DNA from: Amycolatopsis aidingensis
GTDB lineage: Bacteria > Actinomycetota > Actinomycetes > Mycobacteriales > Pseudonocardiaceae
Direction of reading: 5' to 3'
Assembly (NCBI RefSeq): GCF_018885265.1
Contig: NZ_CP076538.1
Coordinates: 2,392,001 to 2,456,000 of the forward strand
DNA: 64,000 nt
Shown: piece after piece, positions 57,153-64,000 of the stretch
How positions within the stretch are numbered: the stretch's first letter is position 1
Layout: each line of letters opens with the position of its first letter
The notes under the pieces: model-generated
The model's database searches: none
What the model was told of the DNA's origin: nothing
The model's input: the letters and a program-made list of their open reading frames with translations, nothing else
Position numbers and translations under genes: made by a program

Positions 57153-58151
57153 ATGAGGCTGGGACTCGCGGGCACCGGGCGGATCGGTGCCCGCCATGCC
57201 GAGATACTGCACCGGATCGGCGAGGTGGACTCACTGGTACTCGCCGACGCGGACGCGGCGCGGGCACGCGACCTCGCCGCCGGTCTGGGCGCGGAGTTTG
57301 CCGCCGATCTCGATGACCTGTTCGGTTCCGGGATCGACGGCCTGGTGGTGGCCGCGGCGACCGATGCCCATCCCAAGCTGATCCTGCGCGCGGTGGCGGC
57401 CGGTATCCCGGTGTTCTGCGAGAAGCCGGTGGCCGGGGACGTTGCCGGAACCCTCGAGGTGCTGGACCGGATCCGGGACACAGGCGTGCAGGTGCAGATC
57501 GGCTTCCAGCGCCGGTTCGACGCGGGCTACACCGCCGCGCGCGAGGCCGTGCGCGCGGGCTCCCTCGGCAGGGTGCACACCCTCCGTGCCACCACCCTGG
57601 ACCCCGCCCCGCCGCCCGCGGAGTACATTCCGCGTTCCGGCGGCCTGTTCCGGGACTGCGGGGTGCACGACTACGACATCATCCGCTGGGTGACCGGCAG
57701 GGAGATCGTCGAGGTCTATGCGCTGGGCACCAACCGCGGGGCGGAGTTCTTCGCCGCGGCGGGCGATGTGGACACCGGTGCGGCGGTGCTCACGCTGGAC
57801 GACGACACCCTCGCGCTCACCTCCGCGGGCCGCTACAACGGCGCGGGCTACGACGTACGGCTGGAGGTGCTCGGCTCCCGCGGCAGCCTCGCGGCCGGGC
57901 TGGACGAGCGGTTGCCGGTGCGCTCGGCCGAACCGGGCGTGTGCTGGCCGCCCGGCCCCGCCCACCCCGGCTTCCTGCAGCGGTTCCACGCCGCCTACGT
58001 CCGTGAGCTGGAGGTCTTCGTGGACGTGGTCGCAGGCAGGGCGGCCAGCCCGTGCACGGTGTCCGACGCGCTGGAGGCCTGCTATGTGGCGGAGGCCTGC
58101 GAGCTCTCCCGGCACCGGCGCCGCCCGGTCCGCCTCGCCGAAGTGCGGTGA
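57153..58151 (+). CDS. iolG: Inositol 2-dehydrogenase (Gfo/Idh/MocA family)
   Basis: 332 residues. N-terminal NAD motif GLAGTGRIGARHAEIL, catalytic Lys in FCEKPVAG, and the IGFQRRFDAGY and FRDCGVHDYDIIRWVTG motifs characteristic of inositol dehydrogenases. It oxidises myo-inositol to 2-keto-myo-inositol, the substrate of IolE. Co-transcribed with the repressor gene. Its TGA stop is the first bases of the 74-bp repeat element. Confidence 0.92.
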   Translation: MRLGLAGTGRIGARHAEILHRIGEVDSLVLADADAARARDLAAGLGAEFAADLDDLFGSGIDGLVVAAATDAHPKLILRAVAAGIPVFCEKPVAGDVAGTLEVLDRIRDTGVQVQIGFQRRFDAGYTAAREAVRAGSLGRVHTLRATTLDPAPPPAEYIPRSGGLFRDCGVHDYDIIRWVTGREIVEVYALGTNRGAEFFAAAGDVDTGAAVLTLDDDTLALTSAGRYNGAGYDVRLEVLGSRGSLAAGLDERLPVRSAEPGVCWPPGPAHPGFLQRFHAAYVRELEVFVDVVAGRAASPCTVSDALEACYVAEACELSRHRRRPVRLAEVR

Positions 58152-58223
58152 ACGTGGCTTTCGCGACGTTGGATGTCCCGATAGTGCCGTTCGCGACGGT
58201 GAGCGTCGCGAACGCCACGTTCA
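58150..58223. repeat. 74-bp element with inverted ends, copy 2
   Basis: TGAACGTGGC...GCCACGTTCA. Here the left end gives the stop of iolG (58149-58151) and the right end the stop of the convergent tetR (58221-58223). See 28578-28651 for copy 1. Confidence 0.85.
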
Positions 58224-58811
58224 GGGTTTTTGCGGGTTCAGTAGGGAGCGTGCGGTCTTGGTGACCAGGTCGACGGCGCGGGGCGGGGGTGGCTCGCCGC
58301 GCGCCAGGTACCGCCGGACCACCGCGTAGGGCAGGTCCACCAGCACCAGCATGATCTCGTCGGTGCCTGCCCCGGTGACCGGCCGGAGCCTGCGCACCGC
58401 CGCGCGTAACGCGGAGCCCAGCCGGCGCTCGGCCCGTTCGGCCCGGGAGCGGTCGTCCGCCGACCACTCCCGCGGGCCGAACTCCTGCTTGCCCGCCAGC
58501 AACACCTTTCCCTCCGCGGGCCGTTTCCGGCACCAGCGCACCACCCGCGCGGCCGCCTCCACCGCCGCGGCCTCGGGTGGTTCCCCCGTCAGGGCCGCCA
58601 GGTAGTCCTCCTGGAACCGTTCGACCGTGCGCAGCCAGACCCCGGCAAGCAGCGCGGGCCGATCCGGGAAGCGGTGGTACATCGAGCCACTGGGCGCGCC
58701 AACCGCCCGTGCCACGGCGGACATGGTGACGCCACGTGCCCCCGTCGCGGCGTACAGCCGGATCGCCGCGTCCAGGAAGTCGTCGGCCGTATGCCGTGCG
58801 GGCCTGCCCAT
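58221..58811 (-). CDS. TetR-family regulator
   Basis: 196 residues. N-terminal HTH (GVTMSAVARAVGAPSGSMYHRFPDRPAL, ~27-54). The C-terminal domain resembles TetR_C actinobacterial regulators with ARVVRWCRKRPAEGKVLLAGKQEF. Divergent from the SRPBCC gene over 60 bp that hold an inverted repeat. It may also control the DrrAB-type exporter downstream of that gene; this is inference. Confidence 0.9.
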   Translation of the reverse strand: MGRPARHTADDFLDAAIRLYAATGARGVTMSAVARAVGAPSGSMYHRFPDRPALLAGVWLRTVERFQEDYLAALTGEPPEAAAVEAAARVVRWCRKRPAEGKVLLAGKQEFGPREWSADDRSRAERAERRLGSALRAAVRRLRPVTGAGTDEIMLVLVDLPYAVVRRYLARGEPPPPRAVDLVTKTARSLLNPQKP

Positions 58812-58812
58812 C

Positions 58813-58859
58813 TTCTAGAGATTATGCTCTAATACTGTTTTAGGGGAAGCTCTCTAGAA
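58813..58859. promoter_or_regulatory. Inverted TTCTAGAG/CTCTAGAA sites in tetR divergent promoter
   Basis: TTCTAGAG (58813-58820) and CTCTAGAA (58852-58859), exact reverse complements separated by 31 bp of AT-rich DNA. They flank both promoters, 1 bp from the tetR start and 12 bp from the SRPBCC start. Candidate TetR sites. Confidence 0.5.
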
Positions 58860-58871
58860 TCGAGGTGGGTC

Positions 58872-59363
58872 ATGGGTGTGGTGAACCAGCACGCCAGGCG
58901 GCTGCCGGGCAGTACGGCCGATGCCGGGGCGCTGATCGACGGCCTGGCGGGGCAGGGCGATCGGTTGTGGCCATCCGATCAGTGGCCCGCGATGCGCCTG
59001 GACCGGCCGCTCGGCGCCGGTGCCGCGGGCGGCCACGGCCCGATCCGCTACCAGGTCGAGTCGTACACACCCGGCCTCGCCATCCGGTTCCGGTTCGGCG
59101 CTCCGCGGGGTTTCGACGGGTTCCACGAGTTCACCCTGCACCGGAGCGGCGCAGGCGAGACCGAGCTGCGGCATCTGCTGGTGCTGCGGTTGCGTGGCCG
59201 GGCATGGCTCAGCTACCCGCTGCTCTGGCGCCCGCTGCACGACGCGCTCATCGAAGACGCCCTCGACCGGGCGGAGCGGGAGTTCACCGGTCGGCTGCGG
59301 TCACCCGCCCGGTGGAGCCGGTACGTGCGCCTGCTCCGCGGGGCGCTGTCTGCCCGCAGCTAA
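58872..59363 (+). CDS. SRPBCC-fold protein
   Basis: 163 residues. Pattern of a polyketide-cyclase/SRPBCC-like ligand-binding protein (DRLWPSDQWPAMRLDRPLG, IRYQVESYTPGLAIRFRFGAPRGFDGFHEF). The ligand is unknown. GAGGTGGG precedes the ATG. Its stop overlaps the convergent exporter permease stop by 4 bp. Probably regulated by the divergent TetR protein. Confidence 0.75.
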   Translation: MGVVNQHARRLPGSTADAGALIDGLAGQGDRLWPSDQWPAMRLDRPLGAGAAGGHGPIRYQVESYTPGLAIRFRFGAPRGFDGFHEFTLHRSGAGETELRHLLVLRLRGRAWLSYPLLWRPLHDALIEDALDRAEREFTGRLRSPARWSRYVRLLRGALSARS

Positions 59364-60184
59364 CGGTCCCGGCGGTGATAGGCGCGGACGGCGAGTGGGA
59401 AGAAGATCAGCACCAGCACCACCGGCCACACCACCGCCATGGGCACGGCGTTGTGCACGATCCAGGAGTCCCCGCCGATCCCGGGATTGCCGAACAGCTC
59501 CCGCGCCGCGGTGACCGTCGCCGACAGCGGGTTCCACTCCGCGATCGTGCCCAGCCAGGCTGGCATCGTGTCCGGCGCGACGAACGCGCTGGAGAGGAAC
59601 CCGAACGGGAACTCCAGCGTCTGCACGGTGGTGATCGCCTCGGCCCGCAGCGCGAGGCCGAGGTACACGCCCACCCAGATCAGCGCGAACCGCAACAGCA
59701 GGATCAGCCCGATCGCGCCCCAGAACCGGCCTGCCGATGCCTCCGCGGTCCAGCCGATCGCCAGCCCGGTGAGCAGCATGACGCCCAGGTTCAGCGCGGA
59801 GAACACCAGGTCCGCCACGGCGCGGCCGATCAGCACGGCGGCCGCCGAGGCCGGCATGGCGTGGAAGCGGTCGGTGATCCCGCGGTCGGCGTCGGTGGTC
59901 ACCGCGATCGTGGTCTGGCCGATCCCGAACAGCATGGTCATGGCGAACATCCCGGGCATCAGGAAGTCCCGGTAGTCGCCGCCGCCGGGCACCACCATCG
60001 CCCCGCCGATCAGGTAGGCGAACAACAGCACGATCAGCACGTTGAACAGCAGAGTGGCCAGCGGAGTTCCCGGGCGGCGGGCCCAGTGCGCGAAGGCACG
60101 CATCGTGATCGTCCAGCTGTCCGCGACCAGCCAGCGCAGGCGTGCACCCCGTGTGCTGGGAATCCCGGCGGCAAGCTGGGTCAC
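59360..60184 (-). CDS. ABC-2 type exporter permease (DrrB-like)
   Basis: 274 residues with six membrane helices. DrrB-type motifs: ADSWTITMRAFAHWARRPGT at the N terminus, LLFAYLIGGAMV, RGITDRFHAMPASAAAVLIGR and the late PFGFLSSAFVAPDTMPAWLGTIAEWNP loop. It forms an exporter for a hydrophobic compound with the ATPase. GTG start overlapping the ATPase stop by 4 bp. Confidence 0.9.
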   Translation of the reverse strand: MTQLAAGIPSTRGARLRWLVADSWTITMRAFAHWARRPGTPLATLLFNVLIVLLFAYLIGGAMVVPGGGDYRDFLMPGMFAMTMLFGIGQTTIAVTTDADRGITDRFHAMPASAAAVLIGRAVADLVFSALNLGVMLLTGLAIGWTAEASAGRFWGAIGLILLLRFALIWVGVYLGLALRAEAITTVQTLEFPFGFLSSAFVAPDTMPAWLGTIAEWNPLSATVTAARELFGNPGIGGDSWIVHNAVPMAVVWPVVLVLIFFPLAVRAYHRRDR

Positions 60185-61143
60185 GCGGCCACCTCCGGTG
60201 CCGGTTTGCCGGTGAGCCGGAGGAAGACGTCGTCCAGGGTCGGCCTGCGCAGGGCGATGTCGTCCAGCTCGATGCCCTGCCCGTCCAGCAGCCGGACCAC
60301 TTCGGCCAGCGCGGTCGCCGGCCTGCTGACCGGCACGCTCAGCCGACGCTCGTCCTCCTCCAGCCGGACCTCGGAACCGGTGAAGCGGCGTACCACCTCG
60401 GCCACCGCGGTCAGGTCCGTCGTCCGGTGCGGAATGATCTCGATCCGGTCGCCGCCGATCCGGGTATTCAGCTCGCCGGGAGTGCCCTCCGCGATCACCT
60501 TGCCGCGGTCCAGCACCGAGATCCGTGCGGCCAGCTGGTCGGCCTCGTCCAGGTACTGCGTGGTCAGCAACACGGTGGTGCCGTGGTCGGTGAGGTCCCG
60601 CACCGCCTGCCACACCTCGTTGCGGCCGCGGGGATCCAGGCCGGTGGTCGGCTCGTCGAGGAAGAGCACCGCAGGCGCGAGGATCATGCTCGCGGCCAGG
60701 TCCAGCCTGCGCCGCATCCCGCCGGAGTAGGTGCGCACCGGCCTCCCGGCCGCGCCGGTGAGGCCGAACCGCTCCAGCAGTTCCGCCGCACGCTGCCGGG
60801 CCCTCCGGGCGCCGAGATGGTAGAGCCTGCCGAACAGCACCAGGTTCTGTCTGCCGCTGAGCACCTCGTCCACCGCCGGATGCTGGCCGACAAGGCCGAT
60901 CCGGTGCTGGACCTGCGCGCGCTGCCTGACCACGTCGAACCCGGCGACCAGTGCCCTGCCACCGTCCGGTTCGGACAGCGTGGCCAGGATCCGCACCGAG
61001 CTGGTCTTGCCAGCCCCGTTCGGGCCGAGCAGCCCGTGCACGGTGCCGCGCCGCACGGTCAGGTCGACCCCGTCCAGCGCCGCGGTCGCCCGGTAACGCT
61101 TGCGCAGGCCCTCGGCCACCACCGGCGAATCGGTTTCGCTCAC
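60181..61143 (-). CDS. ABC exporter ATP-binding protein (DrrA-like)
   Basis: 320 residues. Walker A GPNGAGKT at ~40-47, IGLVGQHPAVDEVLSGRQNL, signature YSGGMRRRLDLA, Walker B VLFLDEPTTGLDPRGRNEVW, and the DrrA C-terminal region ending RRPTLDDVFLRLTG. Energises export through the adjacent permease. The AT-rich upstream region carries a TGTACCGTACA palindrome, which could be bound by a TetR regulator such as 58221 (inference). Confidence 0.92.
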   Translation of the reverse strand: MSETDSPVVAEGLRKRYRATAALDGVDLTVRRGTVHGLLGPNGAGKTSSVRILATLSEPDGGRALVAGFDVVRQRAQVQHRIGLVGQHPAVDEVLSGRQNLVLFGRLYHLGARRARQRAAELLERFGLTGAAGRPVRTYSGGMRRRLDLAASMILAPAVLFLDEPTTGLDPRGRNEVWQAVRDLTDHGTTVLLTTQYLDEADQLAARISVLDRGKVIAEGTPGELNTRIGGDRIEIIPHRTTDLTAVAEVVRRFTGSEVRLEEDERRLSVPVSRPATALAEVVRLLDGQGIELDDIALRRPTLDDVFLRLTGKPAPEVAA

Positions 61144-61173
61144 TCCGACCCCTCCATCGCATCGCTTCGATAC

Positions 61174-61186
61174 ATTGTACCGTACA
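61174..61186. promoter_or_regulatory. Palindrome at exporter promoter
   Basis: TGTAC-C-GTACA (61176-61186) overlapping a minus-strand TACAAT -10-like hexamer (61174-61179), about 30 bp from the exporter start codon. A repressor bound here would block the promoter. No clear -35 was found. Confidence 0.45.
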
Positions 61187-61210
61187 GCATACGTTACGAA
61201 GCCGGAAATG

Positions 61211-61238
61211 GGGCCCGGTGGATCGATCCACCGGGCCC
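61211..61238. terminator. Perfect 28-bp palindrome
   Basis: GGGCCCGGTGGATC followed directly by its exact complement. It lies 31 bp after the DUF4360 stop and upstream of the exporter operon, so it is probably the DUF4360 terminator, although a loop-free palindrome could also be a protein site. Confidence 0.6.
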
Positions 61239-61269
61239 GCTCGCTGGGTTCAGCCGGGTCGGCCGTCGC

Positions 61270-61926
61270 TCAGTCCTCCGGGCACTCCTTCCAGGCGAAG
61301 TGGTAGGTGGTGCTGATGTCGGCGTCGGTGGAGTCCATGGTCATGAAGCTGGTGGTGTTCTTGGTGTCCGAGGTACCCCCGTTGACCCGCAACTCGGTGT
61401 TGATGTTGAAGTTGCGTTCCTCGCCGCACGGGGCGTAGACGAGCTGGGCGATGTCCACCTCGTCGGTGTTCTGCCAGTTGTCGCTATGCGGGCCCTTGAG
61501 GGTGTGGCTGATCGGCATGGTCGGCGACATGCCCTGGAAGTAGTAGCTCGCCTTCTCCATCCCGGTGGCGCCCTTCTCCAGGTGCGCGAAGCCGCGGTAG
61601 TCGGCCTGCGCGATGGCGTAGGTGAACCCGTGCGGGACATGGACGACGAGGTTGAGCTGGCAGTTCTTGCGGAAGTCGGTGGGCCGGGCGCCGACGCCGA
61701 CCTGGGCGAGGTACTCGCTGTAGGTCACGGTGAACGCCTTGTTGTCCGAGGAGACCGCGATGGCCGCCGAACCCGGCGGACAACCGGAGCCGTTGACGGT
61801 GACGATGTCGATGACGATCTCGTCGGTCGGTGGGTTCGGAAAGTGTGGTCCCTGGGTGGTGAAGTCCGCCGGTGCGGTCACCGCCGACAGCGCCAGGGCG
61901 GCGGCCGCCGCCAATGTGGTTATCAT
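61270..61926 (-). CDS. Secreted DUF4360 protein, intact copy
   Basis: 218 residues. Short signal peptide (MITTLAAAAALALSAVTAPA). DUF4360 features: VNGSGCPPGSAAIAVS near 45, FRKNCQLNLVVHVPHGFTYAIAQADYRGFAHLEKG, and the conserved cysteine pairs (GC/NC, PCGEER, KECPED). Function unknown; such proteins are small exported beta-rich proteins of fungi and actinobacteria. GGAGGAAACTCC precedes the ATG. Paralogue of the frameshifted gene at 62080, with 97 bp of identical DNA. Confidence 0.88.
   Translation of the reverse strand: MITTLAAAAALALSAVTAPADFTTQGPHFPNPPTDEIVIDIVTVNGSGCPPGSAAIAVSSDNKAFTVTYSEYLAQVGVGARPTDFRKNCQLNLVVHVPHGFTYAIAQADYRGFAHLEKGATGMEKASYYFQGMSPTMPISHTLKGPHSDNWQNTDEVDIAQLVYAPCGEERNFNINTELRVNGGTSDTKNTTSFMTMDSTDADISTTYHFAWKECPED
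61578..61674. repeat. 97-bp identical segment, copy 1 (DUF4360 paralogues)
   Basis: Identical base for base to 62385-62481, including silent positions, while flanking coding DNA has diverged. Confidence 0.9.
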
Positions 61927-62079
61927 GGAGTTTCCTCCGAGGTCGGTGCTATTTCACGAAGCCGCGTGGATCTTCGTTGGGAAATAAGCGCAGGGTGAAA
62001 AGAATTGGGTAGTCGTGCGGCGGCCGATCTTTGCGGGAAAGAACGACCGCCGCCTGCGGTATTCAGGGCCCGGCGAACG

Positions 62080-62717
62080 TCAGGCGTTGCACTTCTTCCA
62101 GGCGAAGTGGTACTTGGTGTTCACGCTGCCGTCGGTGGAGTCCATGGTCATGAAGCTGGTGTTCTTGTCGGCGTTGGAGGAGCCCTCGTAGACGCGCAGT
62201 TCGGTATTGATGTTCACGCTTCGCTCCTCGCCGCAGGGGGCGAAGACCAGTTCATGGACTTCCTTGCGATCGGTGGTCTGCCAGTTGTCGCTGTACGGGC
62301 CGCTGAAGTTGTGCCCGATGCGGCTCGTCGGGGAGGTTCCCTGGATGTAGTAGCCGGCCTGCTGGAAGCCGCGCGCGCCCTTCGCCAGGTGCGCGAAGCC
62401 GCGGTAGTCGGCCTGCGCGATGGCGTAGGTGAACCCGTGCGGGACATGGACGACGAGGTTGAGCTGGCAGTTCTTGCGGAACTCGATGGGTGCGGCGCCG
62501 GGGCCGACCTGTGCGAGGTAGTCGCTGTAGGTCACGGTGAAGGCCGTGTTGTCCGAGGACACGGCTACGGCGGCGGTTCCGGGAGCGCAGCCCGAACCGT
62601 TCACCGTTTCGACGTCGATGACGATTCGATCATTCGGGGGTCGGAGGAGGCAGGGGCGGTTGCTGGGGCGGTAGCCATGGAAAGGGCAAGCCCGGCAGCA
62701 GCGATCAAAGTAAGCAT
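62080..62717 (-). pseudogene. Secreted DUF4360 paralogue with frameshift after signal peptide
   Basis: A ribosome site (GGAAGGTAAC) and ATG at 62717 start a good signal peptide (MLTLIAAAGLALSMATAPA), but that frame ends about 38 codons in. The DUF4360 body is open in another frame (from about 62640 to 62080; GTG 62604 is its first start). Adding one base to a run of five G/C at 62636-62640 would join the frames as ...DPPNDRIVIDVETVNGSGC, aligning with the intact paralogue. So this is a one-base deletion in a homopolymer, or a sequencing error, or a phase-variable site. The body keeps the NCQLNLVVHVPHGFTYA core and all cysteines. Confidence 0.8.
62385..62481. repeat. 97-bp identical segment, copy 2 (DUF4360 paralogues)
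   Basis: Matches 61578-61674 exactly. Points to recent duplication or gene conversion. Confidence 0.9.
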
Positions 62718-63015
62718 GGAGTTACCTTCCAATACATCACAACATCACCGCGCGGATGGTCAACAATAGCTCGATTAATCTTTTACATAGACCGCTGCAT
62801 GGAGTAACGTGGCCATTCATCGACGTGATGATTGATCCTTTTTATGGTCGCGCCGCCGGTCGTGGCTAATGAGTGCGGTAGTACATCGTGGCTGCTTTTT
62901 GCTGACTTCTTGGTCAGCGTGCTCGCAGGCACGGCCCGGCGAACGATGTGTTCGCCGGGCCGTGGTATTGCGCTGGTTGACGGTGCGTGTTCCTACCTGT
63001 GCGGTGGGGCCGGGT
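62718..63015. other. Intergenic region, AT-rich, with one hairpin
   Basis: 298 bp between the DUF4360 pseudogene and the permease stop. 62740-62860 is AT-rich (for example GCTCGATTAATCTTTTACATAG) and likely holds the DUF4360 promoter. A strong hairpin is at 62930-62964. No protein-coding frame is convincing. Confidence 0.55.
62930..62964 (-). terminator. Terminator hairpin after the permease
   Basis: Perfect 15-bp stem CACGGCCCGGCGAAC / GTTCGCCGGGCCGTG with a GATGT loop, 51 bp downstream of the minus-strand permease stop. Confidence 0.8.
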
Positions 63016-64000
63016 TCACCGTCCGTCGGACAGTTCCCGTTCGGCCCGTTCGATCGCCGCGAACTCCTCCTCCGGGGCGTTCGCGACCAGCCGATGCCTG
63101 CTGTAGAACCAGAAGTAGGCGATGAAGGCCACGAAGATCCCGGCGGTGATCGCCGCGGCCACCATGTCCACGAGGAAGGTGGCGACGACGGCCGCCACCG
63201 CCAGCACCAGCGCGACACCGGTGGTGGCGACGCCGCCGGGGGTGCGGTACGGCCGCGGCAGTCGTGGTTCCCTTGCCCGCAGCACGATATGTGAGAGGTT
63301 CAGCAGGACGTAGGAGACCGTCGCGCCGAACACCGCGACGTTGATCAGCAGTGCCCCGTCCTGGGTGGCGGTGGCGAGCGCGAAGCCGACCGTTCCCGGC
63401 ACGATCAGGGCCAGATACGGCGTCTTGCGCTTGCCGGTCCTGGACAGCCACTTCGGCAGGTATCCCGCCCTGGACAGGGCGAACAGCTGGCGCGAGTAGG
63501 CGTAGATGATCGAGAAGAAGCTGGCGATGAGCCCGGCGAGCCCGATGTAGTTGACGAACTGGGCCAGCAGGTTGTCCCCGCCGTATGCCGCGCGCACCGC
63601 CGCAGGCAGCGGGTTGTCCGAGGTCGCGATCGCACTCGACCCGGCGCCTCCCGGTGCGGTCACCAGGATCAGCGCGGCGAACACCAGCAGCGCCCCCATC
63701 GCCGCCAGGATGCCCTTCGGCATGTCCCGCTTCGGGTTGCGTGCCTCCTCGGCGGCCAGCGGCACCCCCTCCACGGCGAGGAAGAACCAGATGCCGTAAA
63801 CCAGTGCCGCCAGCACACCGGTGATGCCGAAGGGCAGGAAGCTGCTGGCGCCGAAGGCGTCGGTGGGCTCGATGTCGAACAGGTTGTCCGGCGAGAACTT
63901 CGGGATCATGCCGGCCACGAAGGCGACCAGCGCGACCACGGCGATCGCGGTGATCACGAACATGACCCGCAGTGCCTCGCCGACCCCGCGCAGGTGAATC
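63016..64000 (-). CDS. APC-family permease, ethanolamine-permease-like, truncated by window edge
   Basis: C-terminal 328 or so residues of an amino-acid/polyamine/organocation transporter; the frame stays open to the right edge (VGEALRVMFVITAIAVVAL). About eight membrane helices remain. NPKRDMPKGILAAMGALLV and AYSRQLFALSRAGYLPKWLS match the ethanolamine permease branch as I know it. The cytosolic tail ends RAERELSDGR. The neighbouring gene upstream (possibly ethanolamine ammonia-lyase or a regulator) is outside the window, so the substrate stays provisional. Confidence 0.85.
   Translation of the reverse strand, partial: IHLRGVGEALRVMFVITAIAVVALVAFVAGMIPKFSPDNLFDIEPTDAFGASSFLPFGITGVLAALVYGIWFFLAVEGVPLAAEEARNPKRDMPKGILAAMGALLVFAALILVTAPGGAGSSAIATSDNPLPAAVRAAYGGDNLLAQFVNYIGLAGLIASFFSIIYAYSRQLFALSRAGYLPKWLSRTGKRKTPYLALIVPGTVGFALATATQDGALLINVAVFGATVSYVLLNLSHIVLRAREPRLPRPYRTPGGVATTGVALVLAVAAVVATFLVDMVAAAITAGIFVAFIAYFWFYSRHRLVANAPEEEFAAIERAERELSDGR

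Noticed and set aside
62080..62604. Intact short gene starting at GTG 62604
   Set aside because: It would begin inside the conserved domain without a signal peptide, whereas a good ribosome site and signal peptide lie upstream in another frame; a frameshift explains both.

Overview
The window is high-GC actinobacterial chromosome. Two WhiB regulators, an F420-type oxidoreductase, a DUF5302 protein, a VanW-family protein, many GTG/TTG starts and chains of 4-bp start/stop overlaps point to a soil actinomycete, most likely Pseudonocardiaceae (Amycolatopsis/Saccharomonospora-like). The genus is an inference. I saw no rRNA, tRNA, CRISPR array, transposase or phage gene.

Layout. 1-2.3 kb: two-component system (left-truncated kinase) and two small membrane proteins. 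2.4-9.3 kb: LysR regulator, Val/Leu dehydrogenase, DUF5302, VanW, phosphoesterase and PHP-domain genes. 9.3-13.8 kb: TetR-GNAT pair divergent from a Baeyer-Villiger-type monooxygenase and two SDRs, with a shared operator-like motif. 13.8-19.9 kb: NDH-2-like dehydrogenase, WhiB, F420 oxidoreductase, DUF202 pair, GtrA, STAS, GAF-ANTAR and a cysteine-less HesB-like protein. 19.9-22.0 kb: glycerate kinase and glyoxylate/hydroxypyruvate reductase. 22.2-27.1 kb: protocatechuate operon pcaIJHGDC-R, lacking pcaB and pcaF. 27.1-38.2 kb: molybdenum-hydroxylase (cox-type) locus mocA-coxD, then a stress-signalling block (STAS, WhiB, RsbW-like kinase, SpoIIE-type phosphatase), then coxE-coxF and coxS-L-M-G.

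38.2-44.5 kb is an island of lower GC on its left side that encodes secreted proteins: a 1202-residue ALF-repeat/alanine-coil protein with a CdiA-CT-like C-terminal nuclease domain, its putative immunity gene, a small exported protein, and a trypsin-fold pseudoprotease carrying six ricin-type QxW repeats. This is the most interesting part of the window.

44.7-47.8 kb: GT-C-like membrane glycosyltransferase and a flavoprotein. 47.7-58.2 kb: a complete-looking inositol catabolism and uptake locus (iolE, ABC importer, iolC, Cgl0158-type aldolase, iolB, iolD; divergent lacI-iolG) with two perfect LacI-type operators. 58.2-61.2 kb: TetR, SRPBCC and a DrrAB-type exporter. 61.2-62.8 kb: two secreted DUF4360 paralogues, one frameshifted in a homopolymer. 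63.0 kb to the end: truncated ethanolamine/amino-acid permease.

Two repeat families link distant intergenic regions: a 21-bp tandem unit (1.5 and 33.5 kb) and a 74-bp element with inverted ends that supplies stop codons of neighbouring genes (28.6 and 58.2 kb).
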